From: Brasilonema angustatum HA4187-MV1
Lineage (GTDB): Bacteria; Cyanobacteriota; Cyanobacteriia; Cyanobacteriales; Nostocaceae
NCBI GenBank assembly: GCA_019359695.1
Contig: JAHHGV010000012.1
Span: 1 to 64,000 of the forward strand
Length of the DNA: 64,000 bases
Direction: 5' to 3'
Below are positions 24,483 to 32,874 of this stretch, one piece after another. The notes under the pieces are model-generated. The model searched no databases. It saw only the letters and a list, made by a program, of their open reading frames with translations, and had not been told where the DNA came from. The position numbers and the translations under genes are program-made. Each line of letters opens with the position of its first letter. Position 1 is the first letter of the stretch.

Positions 24483-27196
24483 AACTTTTAGGTGACGAAT
24501 CTTCAGAAAATAGCGTGCTAGCATCTTTATCTTGGGATCAACCACCACTGTGCTGGCTAACAGCTGAACAACAAAACCGACTGCAAAAGGTGTCAGAAAC
24601 TCTTCGCTACAAATTGGGAGAAAAAATCTGGCCACAAGAAGCAGGAGGTTTCCAATTCTTGATTATTTCTGGAAACATTCGCCTACGGGACGGAAGCGTC
24701 GGTAAGACTTTGACAGTACTACAACCAGGAGATTGGTTCGGCGACTTAAACAACTTTTCTGTAGAGTGTAAGGCTGTTGCTGCTAGTAAAGAAGTCGTCG
24801 TACTACGCTGGACGACAGCAGTATGGGCAGAACTTTCAACGCCACAAATTGAAGGGTTTTGGTTAGGAAATCAAGAAGACGCGGGGACAAAAGAACAAAT
24901 CAATTCAAAATCACCGAAGATTGGAGTCTCCTCCAAAGACGCTGCGCGAACGGAGGAAACCTCCGTTCCAACTTCTCTCCAAATTCCAAATTCCAAATTA
25001 GAAGTCTCTGCCTCATCTAACTCACCCCCTCACTCTCCTCCCCAAGTCTCCCCCTCGTCCACACAATCATCAACATACCCCTTCGTCTCTAGCTGGAACA
25101 CAGGTGCTGCGTGTTTAACAATGGTGGCGCAACAGCTAGACAATCCTGTACAACTCGAATGGGTACAACGTCAACTGCGAGGACAACAAGCAAAACATCT
25201 TGTAGAAGCAGCAGAAAAGTTAGGTTTTGTGCTGCGACGGCTGCAAGTCAGTTGGAGTGAGTTACAACAGTTATCATTTCCAGCTTTGTTACGGTGGAAA
25301 ACATCAGAAAAAACAGAGGAAGGTTGGATAGTCGCGTATGCCCTCAAGGGCGATCGCCTGATTGTCGCAAATCCCTTAAATCCCAATCACACTTGTGAAA
25401 GCTTACTACGCTCAGTGGTTGAAGAGACTTGGGATGGGCAGTTATGGCAAGTAGAAGTCATCAACAAGCAAGAAAAATTTAACCTCAATTGGTTCACTCC
25501 AGCAGTTTGGCAGTACCGAGGATTACTGGCAGAGGTGCTGCTGGCGTCTTTCACATTGCAGCTTTTGGGGTTAGCAACACCACTGATTACTCAAGTTGTT
25601 ATTGATAAGGTGATGGTGCAGGAGAGTTTGCCAACTCTTGATGTTATGGCGATCGCACTCCTGCTAACCTCTATATTCGAGGCAGTTCTTGGTATCCTGC
25701 GACTGTTCATTTTTACCCATACCGCCCGTCGCCTAGATTTAAGTTTATCAGCACAGCTGTTTCGCCACCTGATGCGGTTACCCTTGGCTTATTTTGAGTC
25801 TCGGCGGGTAGGAGATACAGTTGCACGAGTTCAAGAACTCGAACAAATCCGCCAGTTTCTCACAGGTACAGCGTTAACTGTAGTTTTGGATAGCATCTTT
25901 GCTGTCGTGTATTTGGGGTTAATGTTTTACTACAATATCCCCCTGACATTTGTGGCGTTAGCAGTTCTGCCCTTGTTTGCCACTTTAACAGTGGTTGCAA
26001 CGCCAATTCTCCGCAACTGGCTAAACGAAACCTTTAACCGCAGTGCTGATAGTCAATCATTTCTTGTCGAAACAATTACAGGAATTCACTCAGTTAAAGC
26101 ACACGCAGCAGAACCAGCAGCACGCGATCGCTGGGAAGGTTTATTTGCTCGCTTCGTCCGCACAGGTTTCAAAGCTTCTACCACCTCTAACATTAGTAGT
26201 AACATTGGTGACTTCCTCACCAATTTTTCCAACTTGCTTATTCTTTGGTTTGGAGCCAAGCTTGTTATTGATCATAAATTAACAGTCGGTCAACTAGTCG
26301 CATTTCAAATGCTTTCTGGTAGAGTCACAGCACCACTTTTACGCCTGGTGCAGCTTTGGCAAACCTTCCAACAAGTGCTGCTTTCTGTTGACCGGATTGG
26401 TGATATTCTTAACGTAGCCCCAGAAGCGGAACCAGGCACTGGTTTAGTGTTACCATCCCTCAAAGGTCAAGTTAACTTTGAGCAAGTTTTCTTCCACTAC
26501 CGACAAAGCGCTGAACCCGTCTTGAGAGGAATCTCGTTTTCTGTAGAACCAGGACAGTTTGTTGGTGTTGTTGGACGCAGTGGTTCTGGGAAAAGTACTC
26601 TTTCTAAAGTGTTGCAACGCCTTTATCAAATTGAATCAGGACGCATCCTCATTGATGGTTTTGATATTAAAAGCGCTGATTTAGCTTCGCTGCGCCAACA
26701 AATTGGTGTTGTTCTGCAAGAAGACTTTTTATTCAACGGTTCTATCTTAGACAATATAACTCTCGGTAATCCCGACATCACTTCAGAACAAGTCGTAGAA
26801 GCTGCAAGATATGCTGTTGCTCATGACTTTATCAGTGAATTACCCCACGGCTACGAAACAAATGTCGGAGAACGGGGTACAGCTTTATCTGGCGGACAAC
26901 GTCAACGCATAGCTTTAGCACGATTATTTCTCTCGTCAGCGCCGATTTTAATTTTGGACGAAGCAACCAGTGCTTTAGATAGTGAAACTGAACAGCAAGT
27001 CCTGGAAAACTTACAAAAAGTTTCCGCTAACCGCACCGTGTTTCTCATCGCCCACCGTTTTGCCCCCCTCAAGCGTGCTGATTTAATTTTGGTACTGGAG
27101 AAGGGCGTTCTCGCCGAACGCGGAAACCATTTGGATCTGTTGCGACAAAAAGGTTTGTACTGGTCATTGTATCAAAGACAGCAGGCAAATATTTAA
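24431..27196 (+). CDS. Type-1-secretion ABC exporter with cNMP-like and inactive C39 domains
   Basis: A 921-aa exporter. Order: cyclic-nucleotide-binding-like domain (about 35-145, PGDWFGDLNNF), low-complexity linker (about 150-215), C39-like domain (about 218-340), transmembrane domain (about 355-650), ATPase (about 670-920). In the C39 domain the catalytic Cys position is Thr224 in SWNTGAACLTMV and the His region reads GWIVAYAL, so it should bind but not cleave substrate, as in HlyB. ATPase motifs are complete: GRSGSGKST, LSGGQRQRIALAR, ILILDEATSALD, IAHRF. The linker contains a palindromic repeat (GGAGTC...GACGC...GGAGG near 24940-24990). No HlyD-like gene follows; the next block is repeats and an Rpn gene. 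Confidence 0.93.
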   Translation: MASRENSKTNGKIAGELKLLGDESSENSVLASLSWDQPPLCWLTAEQQNRLQKVSETLRYKLGEKIWPQEAGGFQFLIISGNIRLRDGSVGKTLTVLQPGDWFGDLNNFSVECKAVAASKEVVVLRWTTAVWAELSTPQIEGFWLGNQEDAGTKEQINSKSPKIGVSSKDAARTEETSVPTSLQIPNSKLEVSASSNSPPHSPPQVSPSSTQSSTYPFVSSWNTGAACLTMVAQQLDNPVQLEWVQRQLRGQQAKHLVEAAEKLGFVLRRLQVSWSELQQLSFPALLRWKTSEKTEEGWIVAYALKGDRLIVANPLNPNHTCESLLRSVVEETWDGQLWQVEVINKQEKFNLNWFTPAVWQYRGLLAEVLLASFTLQLLGLATPLITQVVIDKVMVQESLPTLDVMAIALLLTSIFEAVLGILRLFIFTHTARRLDLSLSAQLFRHLMRLPLAYFESRRVGDTVARVQELEQIRQFLTGTALTVVLDSIFAVVYLGLMFYYNIPLTFVALAVLPLFATLTVVATPILRNWLNETFNRSADSQSFLVETITGIHSVKAHAAEPAARDRWEGLFARFVRTGFKASTTSNISSNIGDFLTNFSNLLILWFGAKLVIDHKLTVGQLVAFQMLSGRVTAPLLRLVQLWQTFQQVLLSVDRIGDILNVAPEAEPGTGLVLPSLKGQVNFEQVFFHYRQSAEPVLRGISFSVEPGQFVGVVGRSGSGKSTLSKVLQRLYQIESGRILIDGFDIKSADLASLRQQIGVVLQEDFLFNGSILDNITLGNPDITSEQVVEAARYAVAHDFISELPHGYETNVGERGTALSGGQRQRIALARLFLSSAPILILDEATSALDSETEQQVLENLQKVSANRTVFLIAHRFAPLKRADLILVLEKGVLAERGNHLDLLRQKGLYWSLYQRQQANI

Positions 27197-27663
27197 TATA
27201 AATAATTGGTGTTTTCAATCCCGTATTTATATTTAATATTGTTGTTAAGCTCATTACCTCGTCTTACCTCGTTCCCAGTCTCCGACTGGGAATGCCCATT
27301 GGGAGGCTCTGCCTCCGATACTTGCGGCAGAACCGCCCCAAGTGCATTTCCTGCTTAGACCTGGAAACGAGTGTAAGGGTGTAGAAGAATACAAGCAGAT
27401 GAAACCACAAATCATAGGGTGGGCATTGCTTATATTATGTAATAGACATTTGAAATATTGGTGAGCAATGCCCACCCTACAAAAAACCTTGTTGTTAGAC
27501 ATCGCCAAAAGTTACGAATTATTTGAGCGATCGCTTATGTAGCCGAACTCAAGTATAGGAGCTTCTTCCACAATCAACACAATAAAAACAAATCCCTACT
27601 GAGGAATATCAGGAGAAACGTGGTTAGATATTTCATAGGGTTAACGTTTCACTGTTATACTTC
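27197..27663. repeat. Repeat-filled intergenic region
   Basis: Positions 27266-27372 hold the classic cyanobacterial block CGTTCCCAGTCTCCGACTGG with GGAGGCTCTGCCTCC and a degenerate return arm ending CCTGGAAACGAG. Positions 27414-27480 hold a palindrome whose arms are TAGGGTGGGCATTGCT and AGCAATGCCCACCCTA, a family that recurs near 39943 and 46867. A long minus frame across the region (27254-27508) is a by-product of these repeats. No gene. Confidence 0.8.
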
Positions 27664-28545
27664 ATGCGGCGTGATTCAATTTTTTACAAACTATTCCAAC
27701 AATCGCCAACTTTGCTATTTGAACTATTGACAAATCCTCCAATAAATGCAGGTGAATACAAATTTGACTCGGTAGCTGTCAAAGAACCTAAATTTGAGAT
27801 TGATGGAGTATTTCTGCCGCCAGAAAATACAAGTCCGGGTACTGTATATTTCTGTGTTAGCGAAGCGTGCCGAAGCATGAGGCAGGTGCAATTCCAAAAA
27901 GACCAAAGACTCTATGAACGTGTATTTGCGGAATCTTGGCTATATTTCTACCGCAACCGTGACAGGTTTAGTGATTGGCAAATAGTAATAATTTATCCAT
28001 CACGCAGCATTGAGCAAAGTGATATTTATCCTCATCGCTCATTTCTCAACGGTGGACAAGTACATCGGGTTTATTTAGATGAGTTGGGGGATATTCGCTC
28101 TTTACCTGTATGGGTGGCGTTAATGGTATTAACTACGGTAGAAGAAGAACTTGCACCACAAGAAGCAAGGTATTTACTTGAGCGTTCTTCTTTTGAACAA
28201 TCCGAAACCGTAAGTCGCGCCATAATGGAGCTAGCGATCACAATCATGGTGTACAAATTTGAGCAATTAAGTCGAACGGAGGTAGAATTGATGTTAGGGA
28301 TTACACTCAAAGAAACACGAGTTTACAGAGAAATAAAGGAAGAGGGGAGAGAGGAAGGACGAGAACAGGGAGAACGATCGCTCATTCTTCGTCAACTAAC
28401 TCGACGGGTGGGAGACTTACCTCAAGATGTGCGCGATCGCATCGATACTCTGTCCCTAGAACAATTAGAAAATCTTGGTGAAGCGTTGCTTGATTTTACT
28501 AGTATGGCTGATTTACAGGTTTGGCTGGAGGCAGTTGGGGGTTAG
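27664..28545 (+). CDS. Rpn-family PD-(D/E)XK nuclease with in-frame repeat insertion
   Basis: A 293-aa recombination-promoting nuclease/putative transposase family protein (DUF2887 type). It starts MRRDSIFYKLFQQSPTLLFE, contains catalytic-region FEIDGVFLPP, then YFC, then VQFQKD; family members as I recall have YFCEVQFQKD. Here residues 65-74 (VSEACRSMRQ) separate the two, encoded by GTTAGCGAAGCGTGCC-type repeat DNA at 27856-27885, which displaces the catalytic Glu. C-terminal charged segment EIKEEGREEGREQGE and a DUF4351-like tail are as expected. DNA cleavage is therefore doubtful. The gene sits in repeat-rich surroundings, consistent with a mobile origin. Confidence 0.85.
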   Translation: MRRDSIFYKLFQQSPTLLFELLTNPPINAGEYKFDSVAVKEPKFEIDGVFLPPENTSPGTVYFCVSEACRSMRQVQFQKDQRLYERVFAESWLYFYRNRDRFSDWQIVIIYPSRSIEQSDIYPHRSFLNGGQVHRVYLDELGDIRSLPVWVALMVLTTVEEELAPQEARYLLERSSFEQSETVSRAIMELAITIMVYKFEQLSRTEVELMLGITLKETRVYREIKEEGREEGREQGERSLILRQLTRRVGDLPQDVRDRIDTLSLEQLENLGEALLDFTSMADLQVWLEAVGG

Positions 28546-28678
28546 TGATCAGCAGGAGCAAATTTTCAGTTTACTCCTCTTTTGGCGACACAACCTCATT
28601 GTTCGCGCCAGCGATATATTTTGTTACATAGTTAGGTTTATTTGTGCCTACTTACTTACAGGATGAATTACCCAGCAC

Positions 28679-29770
28679 TCAGCACGCAACACTTGGTCTG
28701 GATGGCTTCTCTTGAAAGACTACATTGTCAGCACTCATCCAACTGTGACCAAAAGCAAGATAGGCTTTAGCTGATAGGGGTTGACCGGGTTGGTAAACAA
28801 TTTTGATATGGTTGATTCTTCTCCAAAAGAAGCTGACGGCATTCGATCCCATCAAGATATCTCCGTAGGTTAGGTTAGCAGGCCATAGTTCTGGGCAGTC
28901 TGACCGCTGGGTGAAACCACTCCAGTCGAGGAGGGCATTCCGCTTTCCTGGAGTACACAAGTCTGCGTGAACCAAATGATCAATAAATTGTTGCCAGCGT
29001 GACTGATCATGGAATTGTTTGGTGACAAAGCATTCCAGTCCGATTCTGGGATGAACTGTTTGATCAATATCAATGGCTAAAGCGAGAGTATCTACGAAGG
29101 GAGAGAGGGTTGAGCTGTAAAGCGCTAATGCATGGGTTGGATCTTCCCAACCAATTTGCTCCAGGTAAATTGGTAATTGCTCAAACAGAATTTCTTTGAT
29201 AGTTAGCCGCAATCCTTGGTTTGGACGGGCTAGCCAAACCCCGATGTTTGCCAGCTTTGCACCATCAGGCAAAGAGCTAAGGCAATGCTTGAGTTTTGCT
29301 GTAAGTTGTGAGTTGAGCGGATACTGAAACAACCTAAGACTATGTTCAATCAGCTCTTGCAGATTAATCGTTGTTTCTGGCTTGAACATGATGTAAGGCG
29401 AGGGACTAATCGCCTCTATAAATTGTTGATCTGTAGGTTGTTCGGGTAGGTCGAATTCGAGAATTAGATTGTTAATCGATTGATGCAAACTAGAAGCCGA
29501 GTCCATCCACTTCTGGGCAAAAGTCTGGCAAGCTTGCCATGCAAGGTTCGGCAGAAAACGGTCTGAGAGTTCAGGGGGGAAGTGAGTAAAACTGGCATGG
29601 AAGTCAACGTCAGGTTCGTTGCCATTCAGACGGCATTCTAATAAATTAGCCGAAGAGATGGGTAAGCGTTGAGCCAAGGCTTGAATTTGAGCTAAGGCTT
29701 GGGAACTGACTAGCTCAGGATCAAGATGGGGAGTAACGATCTTTAAATAATCTTCTAGTGAAACATTCAT
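28679..29770 (-). CDS. Uncharacterised 363-aa protein
   Basis: I do not recognise a named domain. It has no signal peptide or transmembrane helix, and alternates helical N-terminal parts (LAQIQALAQRLPISSANLLECRL) with strand-rich C-terminal parts (HPRIGLECFV, RINHIKIVYQPGQPLSAKAYLAFG). The composition, with several conserved-looking Trp and Gly positions, suggests a soluble enzyme, and I have an impression of similar proteins of unknown function in other bacteria. The gene lies 300 bp downstream of the Nif11-like gene on the same strand, so a role in peptide maturation is conceivable but unproven. Confidence 0.82.
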   Translation of the reverse strand: MNVSLEDYLKIVTPHLDPELVSSQALAQIQALAQRLPISSANLLECRLNGNEPDVDFHASFTHFPPELSDRFLPNLAWQACQTFAQKWMDSASSLHQSINNLILEFDLPEQPTDQQFIEAISPSPYIMFKPETTINLQELIEHSLRLFQYPLNSQLTAKLKHCLSSLPDGAKLANIGVWLARPNQGLRLTIKEILFEQLPIYLEQIGWEDPTHALALYSSTLSPFVDTLALAIDIDQTVHPRIGLECFVTKQFHDQSRWQQFIDHLVHADLCTPGKRNALLDWSGFTQRSDCPELWPANLTYGDILMGSNAVSFFWRRINHIKIVYQPGQPLSAKAYLAFGHSWMSADNVVFQEKPSRPSVAC

Positions 29771-30069
29771 TAATCAATTTTAGAAAAGTTTAATATACAA
29801 AAAAGCTGGAAATTTGTTTGATAGAAAAACTAAACTACAGAGTTTACAGCAGAATTCTATGCTCTGAACATCTTTAGTTTTCTATTAAAGACGAGTATGG
29901 AAATTTACTTTGATTGCTTAGAAGATGTTTGGAAAGTATAATTTTTGTCATGCGGTAAGCCGCAAAGCGTCTACAGAATGACAAATTATACTTGTCTTGG
30001 ACTTTCAAAACATCCTCTTAGGGGTAAAATAAAATAGTTAGGAAGAAAATGAAGAATTAGACAAATGAA

Positions 30070-30486
30070 TCACGGATAAATAGGAAGGGAGCCTTTTGTA
30101 AGATATCCAATACCAGATTCAACAAATTGGTAATTCCAATTGGCCACTCCCTTTGCCCAATTATCATCTATTTGCTTTTTCTCTTGCTCAGCTATTTCTT
30201 GTGCTTTTTCCTTGGCTTCAATCTTTACTTCAAGTGGGGCGTTCATTGCTTCTATCTCTGCTTTAGCGCGATCAGCTTTGTCTTGTTTTGTCTTTTTGTT
30301 TTCATTAATTTTATCTAGTAAAAAAGCTTTCACTTCTTCCTCAGTAAAGCTATAGTTTATATTGCCTAAGCTAACCATCAGGTTTACAAAATTATCAAAA
30401 CTATCCGTTGCTTTAAGCTTTTCTTGCGTCGCTCCTTGGTGTAGAAATTCTTCATTCAAAAATTTTTCTAACGATTGTTTAGACAT
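30070..30486 (-). CDS. Nif11-leader-like protein
   Basis: A 138-aa protein whose first 60 residues (SLEKFLNEEFLHQGATQEKL followed by a DNFVNLMVSLG helix and SFTEEEVKAFL) fit the Nif11-like leader pattern known from RiPP precursor peptides. The rest is an unusual long charged coil (ADRAKAEIEAMN, KEKAQEIAEQEKKQ) and a short aromatic tail ending GSLPIYP, with no Cys and no double-Gly cleavage site. It may therefore be a leader-fold protein without a modified core. The 363-aa gene follows; no lanthionine or radical-SAM enzyme is visible. Confidence 0.7.
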   Translation of the reverse strand: MSKQSLEKFLNEEFLHQGATQEKLKATDSFDNFVNLMVSLGNINYSFTEEEVKAFLLDKINENKKTKQDKADRAKAEIEAMNAPLEVKIEAKEKAQEIAEQEKKQIDDNWAKGVANWNYQFVESGIGYLTKGSLPIYP

Positions 30487-30565
30487 ACAGTTTGACTCCT
30501 ATTTGAAAAACTTGAGCTAGATTACGAATTGTGTACTTCTTCCAATCACAAACAACGAACTTGCC

Positions 30566-30823
30566 TTAGTGTTCATCCAAGCATCCTTCTCGTTTTTCGA
30601 GGAACCCGGCAGTGTCCTCACTTGCCCAACAAGAATCATCTTTGCAAGCCTCTGGAAAAATTTCGGAAAATCTTTGATTTAGGGCTTTATTAGCACTAAA
30701 TATCTGAAGTGATGGTGTGACTGTCTGGAAAACAGCAATTAATGCCATCACTATTTTGTTTATAACTACCTGAAACTCTGACTTGCCCCATAACGTAAAT
30801 ATTATCCCCCACTGAACAAGCAC
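30566..30823 (-). CDS. Possible small protein
   Basis: An 85-aa frame beginning at GTG with a hydrophobic segment (VVINKIVMALIAVFQTV), then a Cys-containing tail (EACKDDSCWASEDT). A GGAA lies directly before the start. It stands just downstream of the CHAT-NB-ARC gene. No family recognised; it might be non-coding. Confidence 0.3.
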   Translation of the reverse strand: MLVQWGIIFTLWGKSEFQVVINKIVMALIAVFQTVTPSLQIFSANKALNQRFSEIFPEACKDDSCWASEDTAGFLEKREGCLDEH

Positions 30824-30868
30824 TTCCTTGTTGCTGATGAGAATAGGCGGCTATGTAGCATCCTCGAT

Positions 30869-32782
30869 TTATGACAAATCATTTCCAGTGGACACGATTG
30901 AGAAATCGGTAGGAAAAACCGCACACTTTAGATCAGGATCACTCAAACCTAAGACATCTTTAATTTTTTTGCTGTCAGGAGAATCCATCAATTTTTTCAC
31001 AAAGAATTGGCGGACAAGGGAATTTAGTGAGCAAATTCCCTGATTCTGAACTGTAAGTAGATTCCACTCTTCCAAATTGACTCTAGCCTTTTCAAAATCA
31101 TCGAAATTTTTTATGCAACGCAAGACAGGAACTGCATTCTCCCCTAAAGAAGAGCGTAATAAATCTAATCTATCTTTAAGGAATTCCCAGTAACTGTCGA
31201 AATCTGAAATATTACAAATGGGGGGAAGCAAACTTAGTACAAATGCCAGATTCTGACTTTTATAAGATAGTTCCTTCCAACTCAAATCAAGAACACATTC
31301 TATATTCTCCAACCCTTCATTCTTGATACCTTCTTTTTCCAACCTTTCTTTCATTTTCTGGAACGAAATGGATCGTTTATTTACATATTTACCTACTAAC
31401 TTTAATGCGAAGGGTAAGTAACCCAATTTTTGACAGATTGCCTTTACATCTGACAATTCTTGATCAATCTCCTTTTTTGAACATTTCTTTAGGAACTCCA
31501 ATGCGGTGGATTCATCCAAAGGATAAAGTTTAAACAACTCTATATCATCAGGTGTATATTGTGTTGTTATCAAAATTTTATAGTTTAGTCCTACTGCTTC
31601 CTTGTAGTCATCCTTAAACTTTTTATAGTCCGTAACTTCATCAAATATCACTAGCATAGGCTTTTCTGATTTTAGCAACCAAAACCAATCATTTGCCAGT
31701 TTTTTTTGCTGTTTTATCAGTTCTTGTTTTTTCTCTAAGGTATCATATTCGTTTTTCTCTTTTCGTTTCTCTAAATTTTTAATATCTTCGTATAATTCGT
31801 TATAAAAATTATTGTCACTATCAATTCTAATTCTTTCATTAACATACTTCCGTATTTGTTCTAACACAGAAGAGATATCCTGTCCTTGAAACCAATAGAC
31901 TCCACCAGGATAAACCTGTTCCCAGTATTTAAATCCATATTGTTTGGCAAGTTCTGTTTTACCAATTCCATCTATACCAGTGATAGCAATTTTCTGGTGC
32001 TGCTGCATCTGTTGATGTAGTGTTTCAAGAGCTTGCTCTCTCCCCGCAATTTTTTCGTTTGCACTTCCAGGAATATGACCTATTAATTTTATAGTCCCGT
32101 AAGAGGTTCCAATATTGAGATCAAATTTAATTTGGTTATTCCCGTTGACTTGTGGCTGAGGATTTAAGCCATTTTTATTATATGATAAACTGTTCCCTAA
32201 GTTAGCATCTTTCACAGCCGCCGCAATTATTGGATTTAATGAATTTATTGCTTCCTCAACTGTAACACCTTGCTTTATCTTTGTATAAAACTTGCTTGCA
32301 ATTGTTACAGCTAACCTCTCATCTAAAAGATGTTTCATTGCAATTATACAATCAAAGTATTCGTCGAACGCTTTTCCCTCGTTATTATCAATAATCCCGC
32401 CAGCCAAACACACGTTGAAAAAAAGAATACGAGGTTTAGTGTCTTTTTTAGTTTTTCCAAAGATGTTAATTAGATCGTCTTTATAAAGTGGATCTGCTCC
32501 CAAAGTTTTACCGCCATAAATAAGTGAATATTTTGGAATTTCAACATAGTTTTGTGAACCATGACCACTAAAGTGGATAATATTGGGATTATGCTCATCT
32601 ATAACTTCTGCTACTTGTTCAAGGGTATATGTTTCTTGTTTTTTATTTAAAATTTCAAAATGTTCAGAACCTAGAATTGCTTGAGAGATTTCAAGAAACT
32701 CCTCCTTCTGCCTTACACAATCATTACGGTTTTCTGAGTGCAATTTAAAGAACAAAATTTTGTATGGCTTAGTGTTAGTCAT
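30869..32782 (-). CDS. CHAT protease fused to NB-ARC STAND ATPase
   Basis: A 637-aa candidate defence protein. The N-terminal CHAT caspase-like domain has His74 (IIHFSGHGSQ) and Cys125 (FFNVCLAGG). An NB-ARC ATPase follows: P-loop GIDGIGKTELAK at about 269-280, Walker B MLVIFDEV, and a winged-helix region (ELSDVKAICQKLGYLPFAL). The protein ends soon after the winged helix, with no TPR or WD40 sensor repeats visible, so the sensor is short or missing. Known STAND-CHAT proteins act in phage defence or cell death by nucleotide-triggered oligomerisation. It lies 92 bp downstream of the NACHT gene on the same strand. Confidence 0.87.
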   Translation of the reverse strand: MTNTKPYKILFFKLHSENRNDCVRQKEEFLEISQAILGSEHFEILNKKQETYTLEQVAEVIDEHNPNIIHFSGHGSQNYVEIPKYSLIYGGKTLGADPLYKDDLINIFGKTKKDTKPRILFFNVCLAGGIIDNNEGKAFDEYFDCIIAMKHLLDERLAVTIASKFYTKIKQGVTVEEAINSLNPIIAAAVKDANLGNSLSYNKNGLNPQPQVNGNNQIKFDLNIGTSYGTIKLIGHIPGSANEKIAGREQALETLHQQMQQHQKIAITGIDGIGKTELAKQYGFKYWEQVYPGGVYWFQGQDISSVLEQIRKYVNERIRIDSDNNFYNELYEDIKNLEKRKEKNEYDTLEKKQELIKQQKKLANDWFWLLKSEKPMLVIFDEVTDYKKFKDDYKEAVGLNYKILITTQYTPDDIELFKLYPLDESTALEFLKKCSKKEIDQELSDVKAICQKLGYLPFALKLVGKYVNKRSISFQKMKERLEKEGIKNEGLENIECVLDLSWKELSYKSQNLAFVLSLLPPICNISDFDSYWEFLKDRLDLLRSSLGENAVPVLRCIKNFDDFEKARVNLEEWNLLTVQNQGICSLNSLVRQFFVKKLMDSPDSKKIKDVLGLSDPDLKCAVFPTDFSIVSTGNDLS

Positions 32783-32874
32783 AGTGAATTAAAATTTTTT
32801 ATGTTAACAATATTTAGACATCATTTTAACATCAAAGGAGATCGGTAACCGAAACAATTTTGATGATCTGAAAA

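Noticed and set aside
27254-27508. 84-aa minus frame
   Set aside because: It is made of GGAGGCTCTGCCTCC and GGGTGGGCATTGC repeats.
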